Positions 1 to 7,906 of a stretch of DNA of 64,000 nt are shown here, in pieces (position 1 is the first letter of the stretch; the number at the start of each line of letters is the position of its first letter). A program made the position numbers and the translations under genes. The stretch spans positions 62,001-126,000 of the IMG/VR virus record IMGVR_UViG_3300047409_000574; one strand, 5' to 3'. The stretch comes from a virus. The notes beneath the pieces are model-generated. The model was not told the origin of the DNA, did no database searches, and saw only the letters and a program-made list of their open reading frames with translations.

Positions 1-1
1 C

Positions 2-3000
2 AACGTCGAGTCCGGGCTGACCCAGCAGATCGGCCGGTCGTGCCTCAAGGACTTCCTGGGGCACGGCGATCCGACGGCTATCGCGGCGTACTTGGAGCGC
101 TGGCGGGCGATGGACGATCTCGGCAGCCTGGGGGATGACGACGGGGAGGGTGGCGGGCGCGTCAAGACGTATCTGCCGCTCGACGACTACTTGACGCATG
201 TGGCGACGATGCTGCGCACGCAGGGCTGGTCGCCGCGCTCGGGCACCGGGTTCGCGACGGCGGATGCTGCGCGGGAGAACCACTACAACTTTGTGCGCAA
301 GAACAACGACCAGCGCGGCAGGCCGATGTACGAGGTGCCGACGGCGGAGGATGAGCAGCGGGCGAAGGACGCGCTCGACTGGGTGCGCACCACGCTCGCG
401 CCGAAGCAGAACAAGTCGGAGTTCGAGCACAACATGGCGGCGATGACGAGCGGGTCGCATGTGCCGGAGCGCGGGGAGGGGATCGTCGCCTACGTGCCGG
501 TCGCGCACGCGAAGGCGCTGGAGAAGGAGATCGTGCTCCAGCGCGAGCAGACAGCACGCGGCACGTCGGAGCATCTCGGCACGGTGAAGGAGCGCTTGAA
601 GCTGCGGCTGACGGTGGAGGCGGTGTTCGAGCGCGAGGGTGACTACGGGGTGACGTACATCACCCGGATGGCCGACCCGGACGGGAACATCGTCAAGTGG
701 TTCGGCTCCTACCCGTTGGAGCAGGGCAAGACCTACGAGGGCATGTGGGGGGTGAAGAAGCACGACGAGTACAAGGGCGGCAAGGAGACGGTCGTGACCC
801 GGCCGACCAAGCTGGAGATGGTTGTCGAGGACACCGGCGAGAAGGGTGACGCGCCGGTGCGCTACGAGGGCGACTTCCTGGAGCGCCGGGCGCAGCGGGA
901 TGCGGCTGCTGCCGCCCTGGCGACCGGGGGGCCGGTGCATGCGCCGTCGGAGTTCATCACGTTGCCGAAGTCGGGCAAGCTTCGCGCGCCCGCGATGGAG
1001 GCGCTCGCGGCGCTCGATTCGTTGCTGGTGATTCCGCCGATGCATGGGCCGATTCCGGTGAAGGCGACGGCGGGCAAGAACACGCGGGGTGGCTATGCGC
1101 GCAGGCCGGATGCGGATGCTCCGCGCGCGCCGGTTTGGGAGGGGCCGACGGTGCGTATGACGGGCTTCGGCAAGGGCCGCTCGAACCGTCCGGCGAAGCT
1201 CGCGTCGGAGATCGCGGTTGGTGACGTGATCGTGTTGGCGGCGGGCTACTACGCGCCGGTGACGGCGACGAGCCAGGAGGAGCACGAGATCGGGTTCGGG
1301 CGTGAGCCGGTGATGAAGGCGCATATCACGATCGACCGGGGCGAGGGGGGCAAGCCGAACCTCCAGGAACTCACGTACAAGCCGGACGAGTTGATCCCGT
1401 TCCAGTGGGCACCGGCCGCGGCGGATGTGCCGGAGCATCCGACGTTGTATCCGAAGGAGATCAGGGTGTCGGTCTCGGATGACAGGGACACCGACTCGGC
1501 GCTGGCAACGCTGATTCACGAGATGGGCCACTACATCGACAACCAGGCGTTCCGTAACTACCCGCGGATGGCGGGGTTCGCGACCGACCATGCGGGCTTC
1601 CGTGTGAGGGGGGATGAGAAGGAACGCCGTGAGGCGGTCGAGCGGATGCGCGCTGCGGGCCAGAAGGGCGTCGATCTGTTGGAGCTTTACGATGCGGAGG
1701 AGACACCGTTGTCGGCGTGGTTGGAGGCGGTGCGGGACAGCCCCGAGGCCGAAGGGTTGCGCACCGGCGTGTCGTACGCGGAGGCGGCCACGCACAAGTA
1801 TTTGCTTTCGCCGAAGGAGTTGTGGGCGCGCTCGTTCGCCCAGTGGGTGGCGACCCGTTCCGACAACCCGGCGCTCAAGGCGTGGCTGGTCTCGTTGCAG
1901 AACCAGCCGGACACGCACATCGTGCAGCACAAGCGTTACGACCGGGTGGCGCACGCGAACGTGCTGGTGCCGGTCGAGGAGAAGCGGCCGAACTATCTGC
2001 TGTTGCGCCAGTGGTCGGATGAGAACTTCGTGCCGATCGGCGAGGCGATGGACGTGCTGTTCGAGCGTCTACACTGGTTGCGTGGCGGAGCCGGGAGTGG
2101 ACGAGACGGGGACACCGATCCTGTTGCCGGACGGCTCGTTGGAGGCCGATCCGGTGGAGGAGTTGGTGATCGACATGCTCTGGTCGCCGACGCTCTCGCC
2201 GTCGCCGGACTAGGCGAGAAGGGAGGCTCCGGCCTGCCGGACACGGTGTGGTTGGAGACATCGCCGTCCGATCTCGGGCATGCGCGCATGAAGGATCGGG
2301 TGCCGTGGAGCTACGACCCGGCGAGCGGCCGGTTGTTCATCGGCTCGGGCGGTTCGGATCACACCGAGCTAACGCGGGCGATGCGCGCGCAGGGTCACGA
2401 GATGGGCGACGACGAGTGGAACGGCGTGTGGATGATGGACGGCCCGAGCGTGGGGGTGCATGTGCACTCGAACCTGGGGCCGCCGGACTTCGGCAACCCG
2501 CTGGGTCACGATGAGCCGTTGCCGCCGGTGCTGGCGTCGCGGTTGCGCCAGGCGTTCGGCGGGCCGCTGCACGGGCACGCTGGCGGGGAGAAGGGTGATC
2601 CCGGTGTCGCGTCGCTCAAGGGCGACGGGCCGTTGCCGATGGAGAATGGTCTCTACTACCGCCTACACACGGTGGGTGCGCCGTTCGGGCCGGAGCATGC
2701 GAGCACGGTGCCGCCGATCCCGGAGGAGGTGGCCGCGTCGAGCGAGGTGATGCGTGGACTCGCGACGCCGAAGCCGGGCTACTCGGCGTTCTGGAATCCG
2801 CATCATCTCGTCCAGTACGCGGAGGCGATGAGTTGGGAGCCGACGAAGGTGCGGGTGCTCGCGTTCCGGGGCACACCGATCGGCGAGGGCAGCGATGGTG
2901 AGCCGCGCGTGATGCCGGACTCGACGAAGGTCGAGGCGCGGATGGGCTGGCAGAAGTTCGTGGATCGCACCGACTGGACGCCGAACGGCTACGGGATGTG

Positions 3001-4654
3001 GCACGAGCACACGTGGGGCGATGGGCCGGACGGTCGGATCGCCGACGACGGCTACCGCACGCTCGCGCAGCTAGGTGACAAGGGCGACATGACGAACCCG
3101 GAGTTGCTCGGCGGCGCGTGGACGTTGCCGATCACGTACGACCGCGACGGTCTCCACCATGTGGTGCCGATCGACGCGACGATCGCGCCGGACGTGCAGC
3201 GTGCGATCGACCGGGGCTTCACTACGGTGGCGTCGTGTTCGGGCTTGAAGGCCGATCATCCCGAAGGGGCGGGCAACCCGCACGCAGGCCGGTCGGGCGA
3301 CGGCTATCTGGCGTTCCCGTTGGCGGCTCACTCACCGGAGCAGATTGCGGCGATCGAGCACGCCGCGAAGCAGGCTGGGTTTGCTCATCTCTACGCCGAC
3401 GTTTACGGCGAGCCTGGGCTGATGGTCTACACGCCAGACATGAAGCTGCGCCAGCGCGCGTACCGTCAGGCGAACGAGGCGGTTGGGCTGGCCCCGGATG
3501 CCGACCCGCCCTCTGGGGCTGCGTTCAACGAGTGGTATGCAGCACGCGTGGCCGCGTTCAAGAGGCTGGGTGTCGGCCGGGCGACCGACGAGGAGGTCGC
3601 ACCGGCGTGGCGGGAGTTCTTCGACACGCTGAACGGTGCACGCCAGCCGGTGGACTACGCGAGCATCCCGCCGGTGCTCTATCACGCGGCGCGTGACTCG
3701 ACCGCGAGCGGCGGCGGCGATCCGGTGGTGCATGTCGAGGTCGCCCCGGCGGCGGCCGAAGCTGGCGCGCTGATCCAGGCGGGACACGAGCGCGCCGGTG
3801 TGGTGGAGATCACACGTGACGCGCTCGCGGGGAGCGATCTTATCCGGCTGCCGGACGGTTCGATCCAGGTGCGCGGCAACCCGAACTTCGGCGGCGAGAA
3901 GGGCGACCCGAGCCTGCCGGAGTCCACACGGGTCGAGCCGACCGACGAACTGCTCGCGGAGATCGAGAAGCTCCAGGCGAGCGTCGGCGGGCGCGGCAAG
4001 CTCGGCAGGCAGGGCGACACGGATGATCTGCTCGGCGAGGTGCTGAGTGACATGCGTTACGCGCGACGGCTGCCGGAGTATGCGGCGGCGTACAAGTTCT
4101 ACGAGCGGCGCACACCGGATGGCGGGATCGCCGGGCTGATGGTGCTGGCCGACCCGCCGCTGAACGTGCCGGAGCACCGGCTGCCTTACGGCATGACGTT
4201 GGACAACACGGTTGTGCTCGGGCGGCTGGTGAGTGTGCAGCCGGGCACCGGCACGATCATGCTGCGCGACGCGGCCCGCTACGCGGCCGAGCATGGCAAG
4301 GGGCTGGTGTTGTGGTCGCTGCCGGGCGCGCGCGAGTTCTACCGCAAGGCGGGCATGAGCGAGGAGAAGGACGGCTGGGTTTACAAGGAGTGGTGGACGG
4401 CGGAGCAGGTCGCCGACCACACACGTAGGCTGGTCGAGAGCCTTGACGAACCTGCGGTAGCAACCGCCGCAGGCAGCGCGGACGGGGACAGGGCCGGGGG
4501 GTTCAGTCCCGTCCGCGCGCTACTTGAAACGCTCGGGGTGCCGCCGGAGGAGGAGGAGGAAACACTGGTGAAGCTGCTGCTGCTCGGCGAGGGGCGGGAG
4601 CGGTTCATGCGGGAGTGGTGCGGGGAGGCCGGGGTGGACTTCGCCGTTTTGTGA
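2..4654 (+). CDS. Giant multidomain polyvalent-type phage protein, 5' end outside window
   Basis: The frame is open from base 2, so the start lies upstream; more than 1550 residues are visible. Modules in order: the second half of a phage/plasmid domain with 'GRSCLKDFLGHGDP' (bases 32-73) followed by an OB-fold-like stretch ending 'GVKKHDEYKGGKETV' near 800; a zincin metallopeptidase-like domain with HEMGH (1517-1531) and 'SPKELWARSFAQW' near 1810; a domain rich in His/Trp (2230-2560); a region with 'MWHEHTWGDGPDG' (to about 3030); a 'TTVASCSGLKADHPEG' domain (3120-3440); and a GNAT-like acetyltransferase with 'GTGTIMLRDAARYAAEHGKG' and 'FYRKAGM' (4120-4370). The spacer G(E/D)KG(D/G) occurs at 836, 2213, 2585, 3074 and 3893, between modules. 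Architecture fits phage polyvalent proteins. Around 2075-2213 the residues look unlike their surroundings while another frame looks protein-like, so a frame change is possible. Overall role, probably an injected or packaged effector, is inferred. Confidence 0.85.
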   Translation, partial: NVESGLTQQIGRSCLKDFLGHGDPTAIAAYLERWRAMDDLGSLGDDDGEGGGRVKTYLPLDDYLTHVATMLRTQGWSPRSGTGFATADAARENHYNFVRKNNDQRGRPMYEVPTAEDEQRAKDALDWVRTTLAPKQNKSEFEHNMAAMTSGSHVPERGEGIVAYVPVAHAKALEKEIVLQREQTARGTSEHLGTVKERLKLRLTVEAVFEREGDYGVTYITRMADPDGNIVKWFGSYPLEQGKTYEGMWGVKKHDEYKGGKETVVTRPTKLEMVVEDTGEKGDAPVRYEGDFLERRAQRDAAAAALATGGPVHAPSEFITLPKSGKLRAPAMEALAALDSLLVIPPMHGPIPVKATAGKNTRGGYARRPDADAPRAPVWEGPTVRMTGFGKGRSNRPAKLASEIAVGDVIVLAAGYYAPVTATSQEEHEIGFGREPVMKAHITIDRGEGGKPNLQELTYKPDELIPFQWAPAAADVPEHPTLYPKEIRVSVSDDRDTDSALATLIHEMGHYIDNQAFRNYPRMAGFATDHAGFRVRGDEKERREAVERMRAAGQKGVDLLELYDAEETPLSAWLEAVRDSPEAEGLRTGVSYAEAATHKYLLSPKELWARSFAQWVATRSDNPALKAWLVSLQNQPDTHIVQHKRYDRVAHANVLVPVEEKRPNYLLLRQWSDENFVPIGEAMDVLFERLHWLRGGAGSGRDGDTDPVAGRLVGGRSGGGVGDRHALVADALAVAGLGEKGGSGLPDTVWLETSPSDLGHARMKDRVPWSYDPASGRLFIGSGGSDHTELTRAMRAQGHEMGDDEWNGVWMMDGPSVGVHVHSNLGPPDFGNPLGHDEPLPPVLASRLRQAFGGPLHGHAGGEKGDPGVASLKGDGPLPMENGLYYRLHTVGAPFGPEHASTVPPIPEEVAASSEVMRGLATPKPGYSAFWNPHHLVQYAEAMSWEPTKVRVLAFRGTPIGEGSDGEPRVMPDSTKVEARMGWQKFVDRTDWTPNGYGMWHEHTWGDGPDGRIADDGYRTLAQLGDKGDMTNPELLGGAWTLPITYDRDGLHHVVPIDATIAPDVQRAIDRGFTTVASCSGLKADHPEGAGNPHAGRSGDGYLAFPLAAHSPEQIAAIEHAAKQAGFAHLYADVYGEPGLMVYTPDMKLRQRAYRQANEAVGLAPDADPPSGAAFNEWYAARVAAFKRLGVGRATDEEVAPAWREFFDTLNGARQPVDYASIPPVLYHAARDSTASGGGDPVVHVEVAPAAAEAGALIQAGHERAGVVEITRDALAGSDLIRLPDGSIQVRGNPNFGGEKGDPSLPESTRVEPTDELLAEIEKLQASVGGRGKLGRQGDTDDLLGEVLSDMRYARRLPEYAAAYKFYERRTPDGGIAGLMVLADPPLNVPEHRLPYGMTLDNTVVLGRLVSVQPGTGTIMLRDAARYAAEHGKGLVLWSLPGAREFYRKAGMSEEKDGWVYKEWWTAEQVADHTRRLVESLDEPAVATAAGSADGDRAGGFSPVRALLETLGVPPEEEEETLVKLLLLGEGRERFMREWCGEAGVDFAVL

Positions 4655-4731
4655 CCGGTCAACTCTCTTGCCCTGGGTGCGCCCATTGGGGCAACAGAAT
4701 CGGCGAGTGTATGCGACACTTCCGAGGTTGA
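4651..4731 (+). CDS. Possible 26-residue Cys-containing peptide
   Basis: A GTG overlaps the preceding stop (GTGA at 4651-4654) and opens a 26-codon frame with 'CPGCAHWGNRIGEC', a CxxC pair plus a third Cys. The Cys pattern recalls the CxxC segment inside the 2387-residue protein (near 51970) and the many tiny zinc-ribbon proteins elsewhere in the window. Length is very short and no ribosome-binding site is needed if translation is coupled. Coding status is uncertain. Confidence 0.35.
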   Translation: MTGQLSCPGCAHWGNRIGECMRHFRG

Positions 4732-4752
4732 TGTTCTCGCCGGTGCGCACCC

Positions 4753-4845
4753 ATGCCTGATCGCCGCCAAGAGGCTGATCGCCGTAAGGAGGTTCGTCGT
4801 AAAGCCGAGCGCAGGGCGGCGCTGCTCCCTCCTACCAGCCCATGA
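4753..4845 (+). CDS. Possible 30-residue basic peptide
   Basis: ATG at 4753 opens 30 codons very rich in Arg and Glu ('EADRRKEVRRKAERRAA'), ending in an ATGA overlap with the start of the next gene at 4842. That tight junction is the pattern used by most genes here and is the main reason to keep it. It may be a real micro-gene or a leader ORF that couples translation to the next gene. Confidence 0.4.
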   Translation: MPDRRQEADRRKEVRRKAERRAALLPPTSP

Positions 4846-5543
4846 GCGCGGTGGAATCACTCCGACCTGAGACGGCTATCGACGCGATGCTGCGCGAGCT
4901 TCTCGCCCGGCCTGACCCGACGACCGCCGCAGAGAACGCTGTCAACAAGGCTGTCGCGGCCGAGCGCGACTATGTGGACGGCAAGATCGAGGTTCTGGAG
5001 GAGCGGCTGGCCGGAATCGACGAGGCAACAAAGTTGCGACTCGGCGGGATCATTGAAATCCCGCATGCGATCGACGAGAAGGTCGGCAACCTCAAGGATG
5101 TGACGTTCGAGAAGTTTGCTTCGGTCGCGACTCAGTTCGCCGAGCGCGACACTCGTTCTGAGCGTGAGTCGCGCGACAACAAGATTGCTGTAGACGCAGC
5201 TTTCGCCGCTCAGAAGGAGATTGCTGCGAAGGTCGATGAGGCGAACTCGAAGCGGATTGACAAGTCCGAGCAGGCGACGGAGAAGATCATCGACGCGCTC
5301 GGCGACAAGATCGACGACTTGAAGGAACGGCTGGCTCGGGTCGAGTCGTCGAAGCAGGGTGCGACCGAGCAGCGGCAGGAGTCGCGGGCGAATATTTCGA
5401 CGAGCACGGCGATCCTGGGTGGGATCGCGGCGGTGTTCGCGTTGCTCGCGTTGCTTGGTGGCGGCTACGCGTTCTCGAAGGCGGGCGGCACCCAGCAGCA
5501 GCCGGTAGTGGTTCTGCCTGCTCAGACGGCGACGACTCCGTAA
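4842..5543 (+). CDS. Coiled-coil protein with C-terminal membrane anchor
   Basis: 233 residues. Residues about 40-185 are highly charged and heptad-like (Glu, Lys, Asp, Ala with regular Leu/Val), which suggests a long coiled coil. A single hydrophobic segment follows ('TAILGGIAAVFALLALLGGG', about residues 188-207) and then a short Pro/Gln-rich tail. The topology would leave most of the protein in the cytoplasm, anchored at its C-terminus. Start ATG overlaps the preceding short frame. No family recognised; superficially like phage tail-anchored spacer or lysis-accessory proteins, but nothing in the sequence decides this. Confidence 0.85.
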   Translation: MSAVESLRPETAIDAMLRELLARPDPTTAAENAVNKAVAAERDYVDGKIEVLEERLAGIDEATKLRLGGIIEIPHAIDEKVGNLKDVTFEKFASVATQFAERDTRSERESRDNKIAVDAAFAAQKEIAAKVDEANSKRIDKSEQATEKIIDALGDKIDDLKERLARVESSKQGATEQRQESRANISTSTAILGGIAAVFALLALLGGGYAFSKAGGTQQQPVVVLPAQTATTP

Positions 5544-5553
5544 GCTCCGGCGC

Positions 5554-5877
5554 ATGAGCGGGGCCGCATCTGACCAGTCAATGGTCGCCGAAGTTTCGAC
5601 TGGACTGACGGAGGACGAACGTTCTCGCGTGCGCAAGGAGGGTTACGACGAGGGCTGGCGGGACGGCTGCGACTACACTCTCGCGAAGTTCGAGGAGGTC
5701 AGGCTGGCGCAGCTAGCGGACGGTGAACGGCGGGTCGCGGCGATCGAGGAGGGCGCGGAACGCTCCTCGCATAAGTTCGACCGGGAACTGGAGGCGTTGT
5801 CGCGCGACATGGTCTCTGCTCACAACGAGGGGCTGCACAACGAGACTCCGCGAAGGACGTGTCCGTTGTGCCGGTGA
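5554..5877 (+). CDS. Small charged, probably coiled-coil protein
   Basis: 107 residues, start ATG 10 bases after the preceding stop. The middle ('RVRKEGYDEGWRDGCDY') and the second half are charged and helical in character. It ends in 'RRTCPLCR', a CxxC pair that could bind metal or form a disulfide. The partner is likely the membrane-anchored coiled-coil protein directly upstream, by position only. Function unknown. Confidence 0.75.
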   Translation: MSGAASDQSMVAEVSTGLTEDERSRVRKEGYDEGWRDGCDYTLAKFEEVRLAQLADGERRVAAIEEGAERSSHKFDRELEALSRDMVSAHNEGLHNETPRRTCPLCR

Positions 5878-6068
5878 GCGCGCATGAGAGTCTCGGCCCC
5901 GGCGTGCCGATGACACTCTGGCGGCGGAAGCGCTGGTGGCTGGGTGGGCGGCATCTGCCGTGGGGTTTGCACATCGGGGGGCTGCATGTCACCTGGTACG
6001 ACGCTTGGCTCGGCCGGTGTACCACTGACGAACTTGTGACGTTCGTCGCGCGTGAACATCGACGTTAG
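5874..6068 (+). CDS. Small Trp-rich protein of unknown function
   Basis: 64 residues if read from the GTG that overlaps the preceding stop (GTGA at 5874); an in-frame GTG at 5859 would add five residues. Trp-rich ('LWRRKRWWLGGRHLPWG') and basic near the N-terminus. No domain recognised. The spacer after it (6069-6195) contains 'TTAGGGTGGCTTC', which recurs at 59252, and several GC-rich inverted arms, so a transcription boundary is likely here. Confidence 0.65.
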   Translation: MSAHESLGPGVPMTLWRRKRWWLGGRHLPWGLHIGGLHVTWYDAWLGRCTTDELVTFVAREHRR

Positions 6069-6195
6069 GGTGGCTTCGGGCGGCCCTGGCCTCTGGGCGA
6101 GTGCACGGGGTCGCCCGCTTCGCATAGAGTCGGGCTGCTGCCCGGACGGGTCAGCCCGAGATGGCGGCGGATGCGCGCCTGGTTAGGAGTACGTC

Positions 6196-6894
6196 ATGCA
6201 GGTGGACTACACCGATCTCGCGATGGTGTCGCGGATCAGGGTCGAGGTTCGCGGCGGGTCGATGGAGGCGGCGGAGAAGGTCGCGTTCCTGGTGCTCGAA
6301 CACGCCCGGCAGGCTGGCTACCTGGAGGGTGTCGTGCCCGACGGCGGAGAGTGGAGCGACCACTTCTTCAACGCGCCGAACATGACCCGCAAGTCCGGGG
6401 AGGGGCCGGAGCCGTGGACGGAACTGGGAATGCTTTACGCCGGTCGGCTGGCGTTCACGTTCCAGCCGATGGTCGCGTCGGGCGGGTTGCGCCAGTACGG
6501 GTACACGGTCGAGCCGGGCGGCGAGCATGCTCCGATCCCCCCGCACGGCGAGCACGGGTTCATCGTGCTGGATCGACAGCGGCCGGTGACGCGGGAGAAC
6601 TCGTGGGACGGGCTGCCGCCGTGGCAGCCGCCTGATGGCACGGTTGCGGAGACGGGGGAGGATGTGCTCGACGACATTCGCAAGCGCCCCGATGTGATCG
6701 AGGTGTCGGCGAGCATGAGCGTGCAGCGCGCGAGCGGAGGGGTGTGGGTGGTCGGGGTGGTGTTCGATGCACGCCCGCCGGTCAATGGACGCGGGGAGAC
6801 GCTGCTCGATGCGGCTCTCGATGCTCTTGCCAGGTGCTCGGAGCCGCTGGAAGGCGCGCAGAAGGTTGCGGCCGAACGAATCGCTGGGATTTAG
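6196..6894 (+). CDS. Conserved-type phage protein, function unknown
   Basis: 232 residues, ATG preceded by a good ribosome-binding site (TAGGAGT, 9 bases upstream). Begins with a beta-strand-rich 'YTDLAMVSRIRVEVRGG' section and has an acidic, Pro-rich middle. No catalytic motif was recognised. A strong hairpin lies just after its stop, so it is probably the last gene of its transcript. Confidence 0.75.
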   Translation: MQVDYTDLAMVSRIRVEVRGGSMEAAEKVAFLVLEHARQAGYLEGVVPDGGEWSDHFFNAPNMTRKSGEGPEPWTELGMLYAGRLAFTFQPMVASGGLRQYGYTVEPGGEHAPIPPHGEHGFIVLDRQRPVTRENSWDGLPPWQPPDGTVAETGEDVLDDIRKRPDVIEVSASMSVQRASGGVWVVGVVFDARPPVNGRGETLLDAALDALARCSEPLEGAQKVAAERIAGI

Positions 6895-6905
6895 GGTAGA
6901 GAGAC

Positions 6906-6946
6906 CGGGCGGCGGGCGACCCCCTTTTCACGGCCCGCCGCCCGTT
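6906..6946 (+). terminator. GC-rich hairpin, probable terminator
   Basis: A perfect 12-bp inverted repeat (CGGGCGGCGGGC at 6906-6917, complement at 6933-6944) with a 15-base loop containing a C/T-run, just 11 bases after the stop at 6894. Only a weak T tract (GTTGC) follows, so it is a terminator by position and stem strength rather than a textbook intrinsic terminator. A promoter-like pair for the next gene starts 10 bases further on. Confidence 0.6.
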
Positions 6947-6954
6947 GCAGGGGC

Positions 6955-6983
6955 TTGCAGGTTGCAACGCTGGTGGCTATCGT
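6955..6983 (+). promoter_or_regulatory. Promoter for the first groES-like gene
   Basis: TTGCAG (6955-6960), a 17-base spacer and TATCGT (6978-6983) form a sigma70/HrdB-type promoter between the hairpin at 6906-6944 and the gene at 7012. A ribosome-binding site GAGAGGTAG (6999-7007) follows. Confidence 0.55.
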
Positions 6984-7011
6984 TCGAGTTCCGACCTTGA
7001 GAGGTAGAGAG

Positions 7012-7296
7012 ATGAGTTTGCGACCTTTGGCAGACCGCGTTCTCGTGTTGCCGGAAACCGGCGCGGAGAATGTCGGCGGTGTGTTCATCCCGGAGCAGTT
7101 CCGGGACAAGCAGAAGATGGGCATGGTGAAGGCGGTCGGCCCCGGCCTGCCGGACGAGCAGGGCAGGCGGGTGCCGCCGCAGGTCGAGGTGGGCGACAAG
7201 GTGCTCTACTCGCAGTACGGCGGGATCGACGTGGAGATCGACGGGGTCAACTATCTCGTGCTGCGAGAAGGAGATTTGATCGGGGTGGTGGAGTAA
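7012..7296 (+). CDS. groES: GroES-like co-chaperonin (chaperonin-10)
   Basis: 94 residues, the normal Cpn10 length. It has the family N-terminus ('LRPLADRVLVLPETG'), a mobile-loop region with the GGVFIPE motif and the C-terminal 'GVNYLVLREGDLIGVV'. GroES caps the GroEL folding chamber; phage versions (for example T4 gp31) adapt the host GroEL for folding capsid or other phage proteins. ATG 7012 is chosen for its GAGAGGTAG ribosome-binding site; in-frame sequence upstream overlaps the promoter. No GroEL is in the window, so it would work with the host chaperonin. A second Cpn10-like gene is at 14289. Confidence 0.93.
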   Translation: MSLRPLADRVLVLPETGAENVGGVFIPEQFRDKQKMGMVKAVGPGLPDEQGRRVPPQVEVGDKVLYSQYGGIDVEIDGVNYLVLREGDLIGVVE

Positions 7297-7562
7297 TGGG
7301 ACTCCGCATCCCCGATGGCGCGAGGTGCATCGTGCCCGGCTGTCGGGAGACGCCGACGCTTTCGTTGAGCGTGCGCATTCGGCGGCGGGACACGAGTGCG
7401 GCCTGGGCACCGGAGACGCACGCGTATGCGTGTGAAAGGCACGGCGAGGGTGGTTGCAGAGTGACGGTGTATTTCGAGCCGACCGGTGACTATCACGTTG
7501 AGACGACGGTGATCGGGGTCAGAGGGCCGGTGGCGCGGCGCACGCAGATCAAGCTGCGCTGA
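7296..7562 (+). CDS. Small putative zinc-binding protein
   Basis: 88 residues, ATG overlapping the groES stop by one base. The motif 'CIVPGCRETPTLSL' with a later 'ACERHGEGGCRV' gives a CxxxxC ... CxxH ... C arrangement compatible with a zinc site; the rest is beta-rich. It is probably translated with groES. No family name can be given. Confidence 0.75.
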   Translation: MGLRIPDGARCIVPGCRETPTLSLSVRIRRRDTSAAWAPETHAYACERHGEGGCRVTVYFEPTGDYHVETTVIGVRGPVARRTQIKLR

Positions 7563-7591
7563 CCGGCGGAACGACTACAGAGAGGTAGAGC

Positions 7592-7882
7592 ATGTCGAGT
7601 TTCACTTTCGCGTGGCACTACGTTCGGGATGAGCACGACGATGTGCATGTGTACCGAGAGTCCGGGCGCAACACGATGTGTGGTAAGGACAAGCGGTGGA
7701 CGACGAGCATGGTGCCGCTCGGAGATCACAACGATCATTTCGTGTCGTGTGAGAATTGCCGTGACGCGCTCAGGATTGTGATGCTGGACTTCGTGGACAG
7801 GGTGACGGGGCTGCACCAGCGGCTCTCGGCTTTGGAGGCGGAGGAGCGCAACAAAGCTGGGAGGGTGCGGGCGGCGGTCTAG
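7592..7882 (+). CDS. Small Cys/His protein of unknown function
   Basis: 96 residues, ATG with ribosome-binding site AGAGAGGTAG; the stretch through the start codon is nearly identical to that before the gene at 24389. His and Cys are frequent ('MCGKDKRW', 'HFVSCENCRDALR'), giving a possible four-ligand metal site, followed by a C-terminal helix. Function unknown. Confidence 0.75.
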   Translation: MSSFTFAWHYVRDEHDDVHVYRESGRNTMCGKDKRWTTSMVPLGDHNDHFVSCENCRDALRIVMLDFVDRVTGLHQRLSALEAEERNKAGRVRAAV

Positions 7883-7906
7883 CGAACGGCGTGCGATCAT
7901 GCCGGG

